A stretch of DNA of 34,688 nt, from NCBI GenBank assembly GCA_009731375.1, contig BJOX01000108.1, forward strand, positions 1 to 34,688. The letters run 5' to 3'. This DNA comes from Paulinella micropora (Eukaryota; Cercozoa; Imbricatea; Euglyphida). The position numbers were made by a program, and so were the translations under genes. Below the pieces are notes generated by a model. It was given only the letters and a program-made list of their open reading frames with translations, was not told the DNA's origin and searched no databases. Numbering within the stretch: position 1 is the stretch's first letter; every line of letters starts with the position of its first letter. Below are positions 1-9,065 of the stretch, piece by piece.

Positions 1-119
1 CAATTAGAAATGTTGGTGGGGGCTATTACCACAAGAAGCTCCAGTTCCAAGGAGTGCGACACCATGAAGGACAACATGCCGAGGACTAAAAGGTGTGCTT
101 CCATGAGGGCGTGGTCACT

Positions 120-973
120 TCACCAAGCGAAGTAACGGCGCGAGCCCCACCAAGCATAAGAGGCAAGCCTGGAACACACACCGACGTTTGATCCGCGCAA
201 GCTCAAGCTCACGCCCCACAGGGTCCACGCAAACAAACGAGAAAGGTGCGATTACCCCAGTAGCAACATAGAGCTGCCGAGCAAATAGCTGGTGAACATA
301 CATCTGAGAGCGCGAGAGAGAGAGAGAGAGAGAGACACGAATATGGGAAAGGGGTAAGGAGCATTACACAAGAAGCACACTACAGACAACGAGTCCAATC
401 AGCAGCACCTGGTCTCGGCGTCGTCGGCCCGCGCCAGTACGAACGCGCCTGCTCCCACCTGGGCGGCGGAGGAGTGGGAGTTGCGCCAGCGCCTGATAAA
501 CTATGCACAGTTACAATCCGTACTCGCCACTCTCGCGCTAGCAGCTACCTTGTCAGGGCGATCTGGCTCCGAAGTAGTAGGCGGCGGATTTTCGATGTAG
601 CTGCCCAGCCATTCCCAGTGGGAAGCATTACATACCTGCAGTGAGTTGGTATTTGACAGACTAGTGCAGGGGGGCGGTTTTTGTACGCATTCCTGCTACC
701 TCGTCCAGAACGACAAACAAGACGAGAGAGCCCAACGCGGCAATTATATACGCCCATAAGCTTTCTACACGAGAGCAGACATGTTAGTCTGACGTGCTCA
801 CTACCCCCCCCGGACTAGCGTTTGTACCTGAGGTGACAGCGGGATAAGTAAATTTGGGCTTAGGTCCATGCCCCACGTACAGAGCAAGGAGAATGAAGAG
901 ACCAACGATACTACATAGCAAAACCAATAAAGCAAATACTAACACCTGGTAACAGAACCAGCAAATGACCGAC
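120..973 (-). CDS. Spliced multi-pass membrane protein, 3' portion, family unknown
   Basis: I do not recognise the family. Six exons on the minus strand join in phase: 973-828, 764-700, 635-549, 500-409, 303-256 and 168-120 (stop at 122-120). Each has a GT donor and AG acceptor, and the junction phases agree (1, 0, 0, 2, 2). Exon 973-828 encodes a long hydrophobic stretch (VLVFALLVLLCSIVGLFILL), exon 764-700 a second (YIIAALGSLVLFVVL), and the last two exons a third followed by a short C-terminus with paired arginines. The exon at 500-409 could instead end at 459. An upstream exon probably lies in 990-1345, where a charged lysine-rich frame runs on the same strand, but I could not fix its junction with 973. 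Splicing suggests a host gene. Confidence 0.5.
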
Positions 974-989
974 CTGCAAGCAAATATAA

Positions 990-1345
990 GGTGAAACGCA
1001 CCAATGCGTCCCACCACCTAGCAGGATGGGCAGCTGAGATCTACGACGGATTTGTTGTTTTGTCAAGGATAGTTCAACCGTGTCCTCCGACGTGACCAGC
1101 AAGCTCTCCTTCTTTTTATTGTCGTAGTCCATCCCTTTCTTCTCCTTGCACTTCTTGCAATTTTCTGGTTTTATCGTCCGTCTCCTTATTTCTTCTGGGC
1201 CTATAAACGGCCCCCCAGAAAAAGAGTCGTTCGCTGCTTCCACTCCCCCCTGTCGCTTCTCTCTTCCCCCTCCCTCTCCATCCCCTCTCCCCTCTCCCTC
1301 CCCTTTTCCTTCTCCCGGCTGCCTCTGTTCTCTTTCTCGTACTAA
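990..1345 (-). CDS. Probable upstream coding segment of the left membrane-protein gene
   Basis: The minus strand is open through a Gly/Glu/Arg-rich stretch, then a lysine-rich segment containing KKCKEKKGMDYDNKKKE, and ends near a QQIRRRS motif. It reads like a cytoplasmic N-terminal tail to the hydrophobic exon at 828-973. The splice phase to that exon (phase 2 needed) was not matched by an obvious donor, so the exon limits are unknown. The purine-rich part (plus-strand CT-rich 1240-1320) may be untranslated or intronic. Confidence 0.3.
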
Positions 1346-1382
1346 AAAAANNNNNNNNNNTCTCTTTCTCGTACTAAAAAAC
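1327..1382. other. 10-N gap with duplicated flanks
   Basis: The same roughly 20 bases, CT-rich then ending in a run of A, occur immediately left of the N run (1351-1360) and immediately right of it. This is the signature of two contig ends that overlap but were joined with a fixed-size gap, so the gap is probably artificial. Confidence 0.7.
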
Positions 1383-1434
1383 ACGATTTTTAATGTATTT
1401 GGCTATTTTCAACTCTGCGGGGCGAGTACATTTT

Positions 1435-2259
1435 TTAAAACCACTGGTGGCACCTCCAAGCCATTGCCAATAACAGCACAATTATTGCGCAGTTTATGGC
1501 GTGTATCACCCGAAAGACGGTGGGCGTGCTATTTTCATGCAAGGATGGCGATGCTGTCCAGAGCTGCGGCAGCAGCTTGTTGAGCTGCGTAACCACATCT
1601 TTCACTTGTGTCGAGGCCGTTGACATATTCTCGAGCAGGGCAACAAGTAGTTTCACCCTGTAGTAACCTAGCGATTTAAACCAAGCAAGCAGATCGCCGC
1701 CCGGGGCGTCTAACTTTTGCAACCATTCACCAGGAACATCCGCCGCCTGTAGCATCTGTTTTAGCTTGGGTTGTGCAATCGTAAGACTGCTAGAAGCTAT
1801 TTCCTGCGAAGCCGGGACGAATAAACTTTTATGTCCTGCAATCTGTAATGCTCTGTCTAACTCAATCGCAGCCTCGACCGCGCCTTTGGTCGCCAAGTAC
1901 CTGGATTGCTGCGTAATTAGCCAAGTTAGGACTCGCGACAAGAGCTGAGGCTTGGTTTTGTTATCGGTATCAGAGGGGTGCGTTTCGCCTTGCGATCCAC
2001 AGACCAAACCCTGTGCCATTGAATTTCTATCTCCGCGTCCAGCCGGACCTCCTGTAGGATAGGGCCAGTTGACACGCAACTTCGCGTAGCATTCAGCAGC
2101 GACCACTTCTCCTCGGAGATTGTACTTTGTCTCCTTGGTAAGCGACACATTTATTACGTCCTTTTGGTCCTCGAATTCCCAGTATTGCACTGCATACGTC
2201 GAAGCGCGCAGCTTCACCTCATTTTGCCGTATGCCTTGTTTCAACCAGTCAAGTAATTG
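1435..2259 (-). CDS. C-terminally anchored membrane protein, partial (N-terminus in gap)
   Basis: About 274 residues are visible without a stop; the 5' part is lost in the N gap. The visible part is mixed charged and hydrophobic, probably helical. It ends in one clear transmembrane helix (AINCAIIVLLLAMAWRCH) followed by a four-residue tail and a TAA at 1437-1435. This is a tail-anchored or type-I topology. I recognise no domain. Its neighbour across the gap is a fibre-like gene on the opposite strand, so it is placed at the edge of the virus-like block, but a host origin is not excluded. Confidence 0.6.
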   Translation of the reverse strand, partial: QLLDWLKQGIRQNEVKLRASTYAVQYWEFEDQKDVINVSLTKETKYNLRGEVVAAECYAKLRVNWPYPTGGPAGRGDRNSMAQGLVCGSQGETHPSDTDNKTKPQLLSRVLTWLITQQSRYLATKGAVEAAIELDRALQIAGHKSLFVPASQEIASSSLTIAQPKLKQMLQAADVPGEWLQKLDAPGGDLLAWFKSLGYYRVKLLVALLENMSTASTQVKDVVTQLNKLLPQLWTASPSLHENSTPTVFRVIHAINCAIIVLLLAMAWRCHQWF

Positions 2260-3014
2260 NNNNNNNNNNNNNNNNNNNNNNNNNNNNNNNNNNNNNNNNN
2301 NNNNNNNNNNNNNNNNNNNNNNNNNNNNNNNNNNNNNNNNNNNNNNNNNNNNNNNNNNNNNNNNNNNNNNNNNNNNNNNNNNNNNNNNNNNNNNNNNNNN
2401 NNNNNNNNNNNNNNNNNNNNNNNNNNNNNNNNNNNNNNNNNNNNNNNNNNNNNNNNNNNNNNNNNNNNNNNNNNNNNNNNNNNNNNNNNNNNNNNNNNNN
2501 NNNNNNNNNNNNNNNNNNNNNNNNNNNNNNNNNNNNNNNNNNNNNNNNNNNNNNNNNNNNNNNNNNNNNNNNNNNNNNNNNNNNNNNNNNNNNNNNNNNN
2601 NNNNNNNNNNNNNNNNNNNNNNNNNNNNNNNNNNNNNNNNNNNNNNNNNNNNNNNNNNNNNNNNNNNNNNNNNNNNNNNNNNNNNNNNNNNNNNNNNNNN
2701 NNNNNNNNNNNNNNNNNNNNNNNNNNNNNNNNNNNNNNNNNNNNNNNNNNNNNNNNNNNNNNNNNNNNNNNNNNNNNNNNNNNNNNNNNNNNNNNNNNNN
2801 NNNNNNNNNNNNNNNNNNNNNNNNNNNNNNNNNNNNNNNNNNNNNNNNNNNNNNNNNNNNNNNNNNNNNNNNNNNNNNNNNNNNNNNNNNNNNNNNNNNN
2901 NNNNNNNNNNNNNNNNNNNNNNNNNNNNNNNNNNNNNNNNNNNNNNNNNNNNNNNNNNNNNNNNNNNNNNNNNNNNNNNNNNNNNNNNNNNNNNNNNNNN
3001 NNNNNNNNNNNNNN
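2260..3014. other. Assembly gap (755 N)
   Basis: Unknown sequence. It hides the start of the minus-strand membrane protein on its left and the main body of the plus-strand fibre-like gene on its right. Confidence 0.99.
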
Positions 3015-3192
3015 CGGGGGCAGCGCCACCGCCTGGGAAAACGGCGCCGCACTCAGCCTGGCGGGCGTGCTGGACGTGCAGGCCGGGGCGTGCGTGTGGC
3101 TGCAAGTGAACGGCACCACGCAGGGCGCCAACAACTACCTGACGGCCCCCGGCCGACAGACCTTGGTGACCGTCACCGAACTCGCCGCCTAG
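3015..3192 (+). CDS. C-terminus of a fibre-like / C1q-like structural protein, partial
   Basis: The 58 visible residues end in VTVTELAA and a TAG at 3190-3192. The pattern is ...WENGAALSLAGVLDVQAG, then an alternating VWLQV strand, an NNYL turn and a last beta strand. It resembles the final strands of C1q/TNF-type jelly rolls that terminate many viral and phage fibre or surface proteins. The rest lies in the gap. It converges on the minus-strand gene at 3398-4417. The family call rests on my memory of such C-termini and is inference. Confidence 0.55.
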
Positions 3193-3397
3193 TGCCGGCA
3201 CGGCCCTGCCCAGGGGTTATTAAAAAATTCTGTACCCGAGCGTAGCACCACGGCACAAATTGACTGGGTTTAATAAGAGCTGCCAAGCCTCGGGGTCGGG
3301 CCGATCACGACTGGTGGACACTGGCGCGCCGGGCCCCGCGGCCGACAGCTGGCCTGCCGCGCGACCACTCGTGGCTCACCCTGACACACCCGGATAC

Positions 3398-4417
3398 TCA
3401 TTCTTGGCGCCGGACTGGCAACGTGTCGATCACAGTTAGCAGACCACTCGATTCCAACAGCTCGACGATGGACCCGGTGTGTTCAGCACCCGTATAGACG
3501 AGCGCGGGTTGCTCGCACCGCAGCACGGATGCCGCGGTATAGACCTCCAGGACCAGATTGCACACCTCCAGGTACAAAGCATCTGCGTTCCTAGCCTTGC
3601 TGGCTTTTTCCTTTAGACCGGCCGCTGCTCGGTGCAGACTTATCAGTAGGAGGCCTCGTTCTCTCTGCTCGAGGTTTTGCAACGCCTCGGCCCAGGCTTC
3701 TACGGAATGTCTGAATTCGCCGCGTGCGACCATCGCTGTCGCTGCCAGTTCTTCCGGTGAATGTCGGGGCACAACGCCGCCCGTCCAGTGTTCCCAATAC
3801 CTGAGCATAGCCAGGGAATCTTGCCTTGCCCGGGGGTTAAACAAGCTAAATGGTATATTGCCGAAGCTATGGAAGCAGGTGAACGTCTTGGCTTCTTCAG
3901 CACCATTCGTAGTTTGGTACGTCTTGGCCAGGTACCGAGCGTCACCAGGTAGCAAGCTCGCCTGCTCTGCTTTAGCGAATCCCCTGGTTAGCTGTAGGCC
4001 CGCGGACGAGAATCTGGGCCTTTTGGCGACGGAGGCTGTCAGACTACAAAGGCCTGCGTCAAGGCAGAAGGGAACGTCGCTGAACTCGGGGCTTGACAGA
4101 TCAATTGTCTGCGACCGCAACTGTATGTTGGCATCCGACTGTTCGTAGATCAACGTCCACTGCTTAGTACTGCCCCGTTGTGACCATTTCACCAGCGCTT
4201 TTAACAACTCGGCGACCGCGGCCTTTTGTGCGTCTGTCAACACTTCGTCGTGGTCAACATGGCGCTCTCCGATCAGAACTACGCGCGTCGAGTCTTTCTT
4301 TTCGGCCAAGACTATAGACACGATTCCCGTGGCAGTGTACGCGTCTCGGTGCTGGGCCAGCAGAGACTCAATCTCACATTGGCCGCAGGCCTGCGGCTTG
4401 CTGCCGGGGCTTGACAT
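3398..4417 (-). CDS. GExH-fold (TraB/ChaN-like) protein, virus-like, function unknown
   Basis: A 339-aa intronless frame starts at ATG 4417-4415. Near residues 46-58 it has VVLIGERHVDHDE, near 88-95 LIYEQSDA, and close to the C-terminus (about 303-318) ALVYTGAEHTGSIVEL. An early hydrophobic strand with GE-x-H, a middle strand ending in E, and a late YxGxxH strand match the layout of the ChaN/TraB/EreA-like fold. Uncharacterised proteins of large DNA viruses also show it. No transmembrane segment is visible. It lies between the fibre fragment and the EGF-like gene and shares the latter's strand. The enzymatic role, if any, is unknown; kinship with the viral proteins is inference. Confidence 0.6.
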   Translation of the reverse strand: MSSPGSKPQACGQCEIESLLAQHRDAYTATGIVSIVLAEKKDSTRVVLIGERHVDHDEVLTDAQKAAVAELLKALVKWSQRGSTKQWTLIYEQSDANIQLRSQTIDLSSPEFSDVPFCLDAGLCSLTASVAKRPRFSSAGLQLTRGFAKAEQASLLPGDARYLAKTYQTTNGAEEAKTFTCFHSFGNIPFSLFNPRARQDSLAMLRYWEHWTGGVVPRHSPEELAATAMVARGEFRHSVEAWAEALQNLEQRERGLLLISLHRAAAGLKEKASKARNADALYLEVCNLVLEVYTAASVLRCEQPALVYTGAEHTGSIVELLESSGLLTVIDTLPVRRQE

Positions 4418-4670
4418 CCTGCTGCGAGGTTGCGAGCTCCTTTAATCCTGGCAAGGAGGGGACAGGAAGGAAGGGGTTGCGGGGGGGGGGGCGGCCTGTC
4501 GAAGCTTTGCTACTTTGCTAGCGCCGCCGAGTGTGGTGAGCTACGCCTTCTTCTCCCTCCCTTGCCTGCCTCTTCCTTCCCCCGCCGGTGGTGGGTCAGG
4601 GGAGGGCCAGAGCAGGCCCTGTCCGCTCGCCCCGCGGCCTGCTCCTCCGGCTGGTGCGGGACCGGGCGCC
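4418..4670. other. Intergenic spacer with long G homopolymer
   Basis: The spacer between two minus-strand genes contains a run of G at about 4480-4491. I see no gene in it. Long open frames on the plus strand from here to 6725 are shadows of the GC-rich gene. Confidence 0.6.
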
Positions 4671-7600
4671 TCAGGCCTGGCACGCGGCGGGCGAGGCGCT
4701 GGGCCACAGGTGCCTGGGCAGCAGGAGCTGCCAGCCCGCCAGCGGGGCCGGGCCGCCGCAGGGGCTAGGGGTGGCGCCCGGCGGCGGGCTGCCGCTGGCA
4801 CTGCCGCCGGCCGGGCCGGGCGTCGGGCCTGGCGGGGTCGGGCTGGGGGCCGGGCCGGCGGGCAGCGGGACACAGCCGTCGGCGGGCGCGGCGTACTCGA
4901 ACCCGGCCAGGCACTCACAGCGCCAGGCGCCGGCCTGGCTCCGCACCAGCCGGCTGCGCGTGCTGGCCCCGCACGTTCTCGCGCGCTCGGCCAGCTCCGG
5001 GTGGCGTTCGCTGTAACAGCGGCAGGTGCTGTTCTCGGCCCGCAGGCACACGCCCAGGCCGTCCCGGGGGCAGACGCAGAAGGACGGCCCGCCGACGTCC
5101 TCGAGGCACGCCGCCGACTCGTGGCAGGCCGGCGCGCACGGCCGGCGCTCGCAGAAACGGCCGCCGCGGCCGGGCTCGCACACGCAGCGCTGCGCCAGCG
5201 AGCGCGCGTACCTGGTGCGGTTGGCCTCCGCCTCGGCGCGGTAGTTGTCGGCGTAGCCGGGCAGCTGCGACGGGTACACCCGGTAGCTGAAGCCGCCGAG
5301 GGGCGGCAGGGCGTCGAAGTCGTGCGCGAGGTCCGGGAAAGCCCGCTCCTGCACGCAGTAGCCGCGGCCGGAGCAGGCCGGCAGGGCGCACTGGCGTTGC
5401 GGGAAGAGGCGCGAGCCGGGGACGAGCAGGTCGGCGTCGATGTTGGACTCGCCGAGCTTTTCCCACTGGCCCAGGTACCAGTTCCAGGCACAGTCGCTGC
5501 GCCCCTCGCGCACGAGCCGCGAGCTGAAGCAGCCTTCGTCGACCGTGACGTACTCGCAGTAGGCGCCGAAGAAGCCCGGCTCGCAGGCGCAGCGGGGCGG
5601 CCCGCCCGCTGCGGTGGCCTGGCACTGGCCCGTGGCCTGGCCGGCCGTGCTGCGCAGGTTGAGGCGGGGCAGGACGCAGCTGAAGCACTCGCGGCGGTCG
5701 GCGGCGCGGGCGCTGGCGCGCTGGCAGGCCCGGCCCTCGGCGGCGTAGTAGCAGCCCGGGGGCGGGACGGTGCAGGAGGCGGGGTAGCCGCCCGGGTAGC
5801 TGGTGTAGCCGTTGTCCACGAAGCCCTGGGCGGGCAACGCCGTGCAATACCGAGGGTCGTCTTCCTCCAGCTCGAAGCACGGGCGGCCGTCGTCGGTGCT
5901 GGCGTAGCCGCCGCAGCGGCACCGGGTGGTGCGCTCCTGGCCCGCGGCGAAGGCGAGCACGCACTCGCCGTGGGGGTGGTTGCAGGCCGTGTCGGCGCCG
6001 AGCGCGTCGCTGTAACAGGTCTGGCGCACGTCGACGCCGCACGCGTCCTCGCGCAACGAGCGCGGCACGCGGGCGCGGCCGTCGGCGGAGTACACCAGGT
6101 TCACGACCTCGGTGTTGGGCCGGGTCTGGAAGTACGGGTCGCACTCGCAGCGGCCCGGGCCGGCCAGGCACACCCCCCGGCTCCAGCCGCAGGGGGTCTG
6201 GGTCGTGTCGCGGCGCAGGGCGGCCTCGGGCACGTCGGGCGCGGCCGAGCCCGCCCACCAGGCGGCGCCGGCGGGCGCCGCGGCGCGCGCCGCGGCGGCC
6301 CAGTCGAAGCCCGGGGCCAGCGGCAGCGGGCACAGGGGCACGGCGCAGGCGTGCGAGGCGCCGAGCGCGAGCACGGGCTCCGTGCGCCACAGCGGCAGGT
6401 CCAGGCGGTCGCAGAAGGGCTGGCCGGGGGCGAGGCGCGCCTCGCCGTGCGTAAAGGCCTCGAGCAGCACCCACTGGCGCCAGGCCAGATAGCCGAACCA
6501 GGCGGCGGCGCGGTCCGGGGCCAGGCGGGCGCAGGGCTGGCGCGGGCCCAGCACGTCCGGCCGGCACAGCGGCAGCGGGTCCGCGTGCAGGTACTCGGCG
6601 GCGCCCTGCCAGCCCAGGTCGTAGCTGGCGCTCACGCCCGGCCCGACCACGGCCGCGACGGCCAGGCCGCCCACGAAGCGCGGCGCGTGGTAACGCAGCA
6701 GCTCGTGCGGCTCCACCTCGGCTAACGCCAGGGGGTGCGTACCCCGGCGGAACCGCGCCCAGGGCGAGCTGGCCCCAGCGCTGGCGTCCGTCTGCGCCAC
6801 GACGGCCGCCAGCTCCTCCTCGCCCGGCCAGAAGCGGGCGCCGTCCGCCGAGAAACCGCAGTGGTCGGACGCCGGCGCGGCCCCCGCCAGGCCGTCCTCG
6901 GACGTGCGGCAGCCGGCCGGCAGGCCCCACTGCGCCAGGCACGGCGGCTCGAGCAGGAGCCAGGCCGTGGCAGCCCGCGGCGGCGCGAGGGGGGCCGCCG
7001 GCGCCTCGTAGCAGCGGCGCGCCCGGGCGCGGCGTGCCTCGTACTCGTGGCGGACGAGCAGCGCGTCCCGGACGGCCTCGCGCTCGAGGTCCCAGGCCAG
7101 GAACCAGCGCCGCACCTCGGCGCGGTAGGTGTCCTCCCCCGCCCCCGTGCTCCGGAGGTCGTCGTCCTCGAGCTCGGCGCTGCGGAAGGCCCGGAACCCG
7201 GCCAGGCCCGGCCGGGTGACGAGCGTGTGCAGCGCCCGGTAGTACTTGAGCGCGTACCGCGCCGCGTCGTAGCTCCGCAGGGATTCGCGCCCCGGCAGCA
7301 CGGCGCGGGCGGTGGCGGCGCACGCGGCGTCCACGGCGGGGCACCCCGGCCAGGGAGCCGTGGACTGCGGGGGGGCGGCCGACTGGTTCCCCGTGCCGGT
7401 CGACTGGTTCCCCGCGCCGGCCGACTGGTTCCCCGCGCCGGCCGACTGATTCCCCGCGCCGACCGACTGGTTCGCCCCGGCCGCCGCCGGCTGCCCGGGG
7501 CAGAGCTGCGCCAGCCAGCCGGCGCAGCCGCCGCTCTGGTGCAGCGCCAGCAGCTGGTCGTCGGGGGCGGACCAGCCGGCTTCGCGCTGCAGGGCACGCC

Positions 7601-8040
7601 AGCGCTCGCGCAGGACCACGAGCGCACGCGCGCGGGTGGCCGGGCGCCGGTCGCGGGCCGCCCAGGGCGTGTCCAGCGACCAGCCGAAGCGGTCGCAGCG
7701 CTGGTTCAGGCGCCGGTCCAGCGTCCGGGTCAGCGAGAGGAACAGGCCGGTCGGGCGCACCAGGAGGTCGCCCTCCACTTCGAGCGCGTCGTCGGGCACC
7801 GGGTGCAAGAAGTAGCGCCCCCCGCGGTCCGTGGCGTGGGCGTGGCGGCGGCCGGGGTCGTGCTCCTGCAAAAAGGCGAGCGGAAAGTTGAGGGGGCGGT
7901 CGCTGTAGAAGGTACCGCCGTCGGCCACGAACACCACGCCGTGGCAGCGCACGTCGCCGTGGCAGCGGACCAGGGCCGAATCGGGCGCCTCGAACGTGGA
8001 ATGCCCATTGAATAATAGGAGGAGGGCGATACCCTTGTTG
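4671..8040 (-). CDS. GC-rich cysteine-rich protein with EGF-like modules
   Basis: The minus-strand frame is open from 8063 down to a TGA at 4673-4671, about 1120 residues. There is no in-frame ATG at the 5' end. A splice acceptor (ACTATAG) just above 8040 is the likely start of this exon, so an upstream exon should exist. The N-terminal part begins with a short hydrophobic run (IALLLLF) that may belong to a signal peptide. Residues about 188-220 carry a sequon repeat. From about residue 615 the protein is cysteine-rich, with EGF-like endings such as RCACEPGFFGAYCE and CVCEPGRGGRFCE, and ends in a Pro/Gly/Ser-rich tail. A secreted or surface glycoprotein is likely. GC content is far above that of the flanking AT-rich DNA. 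Comparable EGF-bearing proteins occur in large DNA viruses and in hosts; I cannot tell which. Confidence 0.7.
7381..7478 (-). repeat. 21-bp tandem repeat encoding a 7-aa N-glycosylation sequon unit
   Basis: About five copies of a 21-bp unit encode GAGNQSA and variants (GTGNQSA, GANQSVGA). Each copy contains N-Q-S, a canonical N-glycosylation sequon, so the segment is a candidate glycan cluster or stalk between the N-terminal domain and the cysteine-rich part. Confidence 0.85.
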
Positions 8041-8226
8041 CTATAGTCTTTCGTATAAATCGGTCAGCAATCCCTTGTTTTCGCCAAGTGCATCTAAGTT
8101 TAGCCAGACATGTACACTTCTACGGGTTTCGTTGAAGTACACGAGGACGCAGGCGTCTGTCGCAGTGCTGTCCATATTCCTTTTTGTTAATTTGTGTACA
8201 GCCCCTTTTCTAGGAAATCTTTCCAT
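8041..8226 (-). CDS. Small hypothetical ORF, 61 aa
   Basis: ATG at 8226, TAG ending at 8041. The composition looks protein-like (CVLVYFNETRRSVHVWLNLD), with no signal peptide or known motif. It sits immediately upstream of the EGF-like gene on the same strand, and its stop codon coincides with that gene's putative acceptor. It could be an independent small gene or part of an upstream exon. No phase-consistent splice was found. Confidence 0.3.
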   Translation of the reverse strand: MERFPRKGAVHKLTKRNMDSTATDACVLVYFNETRRSVHVWLNLDALGENKGLLTDLYERL

Positions 8227-8377
8227 ATACCATTAATACTAGGATATGGACAAAAACAGAAACAAAATCATCTGTGTCATTTTTGAATAATATGGCTGAA
8301 TTACAAACTCAAGCGGATGCCACGGCAGATGCTAGACTGGTAAGTAAAAGGAGAATAAAATATAGAACTGGAACAGG
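8214..8377 (+). pseudogene. Fibre-domain gene, 5' half, interrupted by transposon
   Basis: The plus strand is open from 8214 (after a TAG) with a first ATG at 8292 (MAELQTQADATADARLVSKR). It runs into the transposon at 8378. The motif QTQA...ADARL.SKRRI.YR.G.G is one I associate with beta-rich domains of structural or fibre proteins of algal large viruses and related phages. The second half resumes in the same frame at 16426. The gene is disabled by the insertion and by a stop in the second half. Family assignment is from memory. Confidence 0.6.
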
Positions 8378-9040
8378 ACAGGTTAAAATGCACGAAGTTC
8401 TGCAAGAAAAATCCAACACTTTTGAAAATTATTGGTTCCTTCATAAAAACAAAAGATTATATGTTATTTTAATAATATTTTTAAAAAATTCAAAAAAAAT
8501 TTGAATTTCTAACCGTTACAACTGCTTTTTAACGGTTTTGTAAGGATTTTGTGGGATTTTTGTAATCTATTTGTTCTTTCTTGGTTTTCATTGAAAACAA
8601 CTACACTTTATATTCTTTTACATCAGAATAATATAATTTATCATAATTTTGTAACAGTTACATAACCGTTACATAAAAAAATTCAAATTTGTAACCGTTA
8701 CATAACCGTTTCGAACGTTGTATCATATATTGTTGATTTTTTGTAATCTATTTGTTCTTTCTTGGTTTTCATTGAAAACAACTATACTTTACATTCGTTT
8801 ACATCAGAATAATATGCTTTATCATAATTTTTTAAAAATATTTTAAAAAAATTCAAATTTGTAACCGTTACATAACCGTTTCGAACTTGAAAAGGTACAT
8901 TGTTGATTTTTTGTTGTGTAAATTTCAGTAGTGTAACAAGTCACGTTGCGTAAGTAGTTTTGATACGGAAACATTTAATAATGTTCTTTAATATTATTAA
9001 ATTAAATTCAAATTCAATTTCAAGTTCAAATTCAAATTTT
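8378..9040. repeat. Left terminal inverted repeat of the 8-kb transposon
   Basis: An AT-rich arm of about 650 bp matches 15501-16421 in reverse complement at high identity, once the nested MITE is removed from the right arm. It contains many AACCGTT/AACGGTT motifs, often in the pair GTAACCGTTACATAACCGTT. These are likely protein-binding sites and resemble the core bound by Myb-type DNA-binding proteins. Confidence 0.9.
8561..8921. repeat. 181-bp direct duplication inside the left TIR
   Basis: The segment starting TGTAATCTATTTGTTCTTTC at 8561 recurs at 8742 and continues through the paired AACCGTT sites to a TGTTGATTTTTTGT end in both units. The right TIR carries the same two units in reverse, so the duplication predates this insertion. 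Confidence 0.85.
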
Positions 9041-9065
9041 TGAATCAAAAATGACTTGAATGATT

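Noticed and set aside
4515-6725. Long plus-strand open frames opposite the EGF-like gene
   Set aside because: GC-rich shadow frames with Ala/Gly/Arg composition and no motif; the minus frame has the EGF cysteine pattern.
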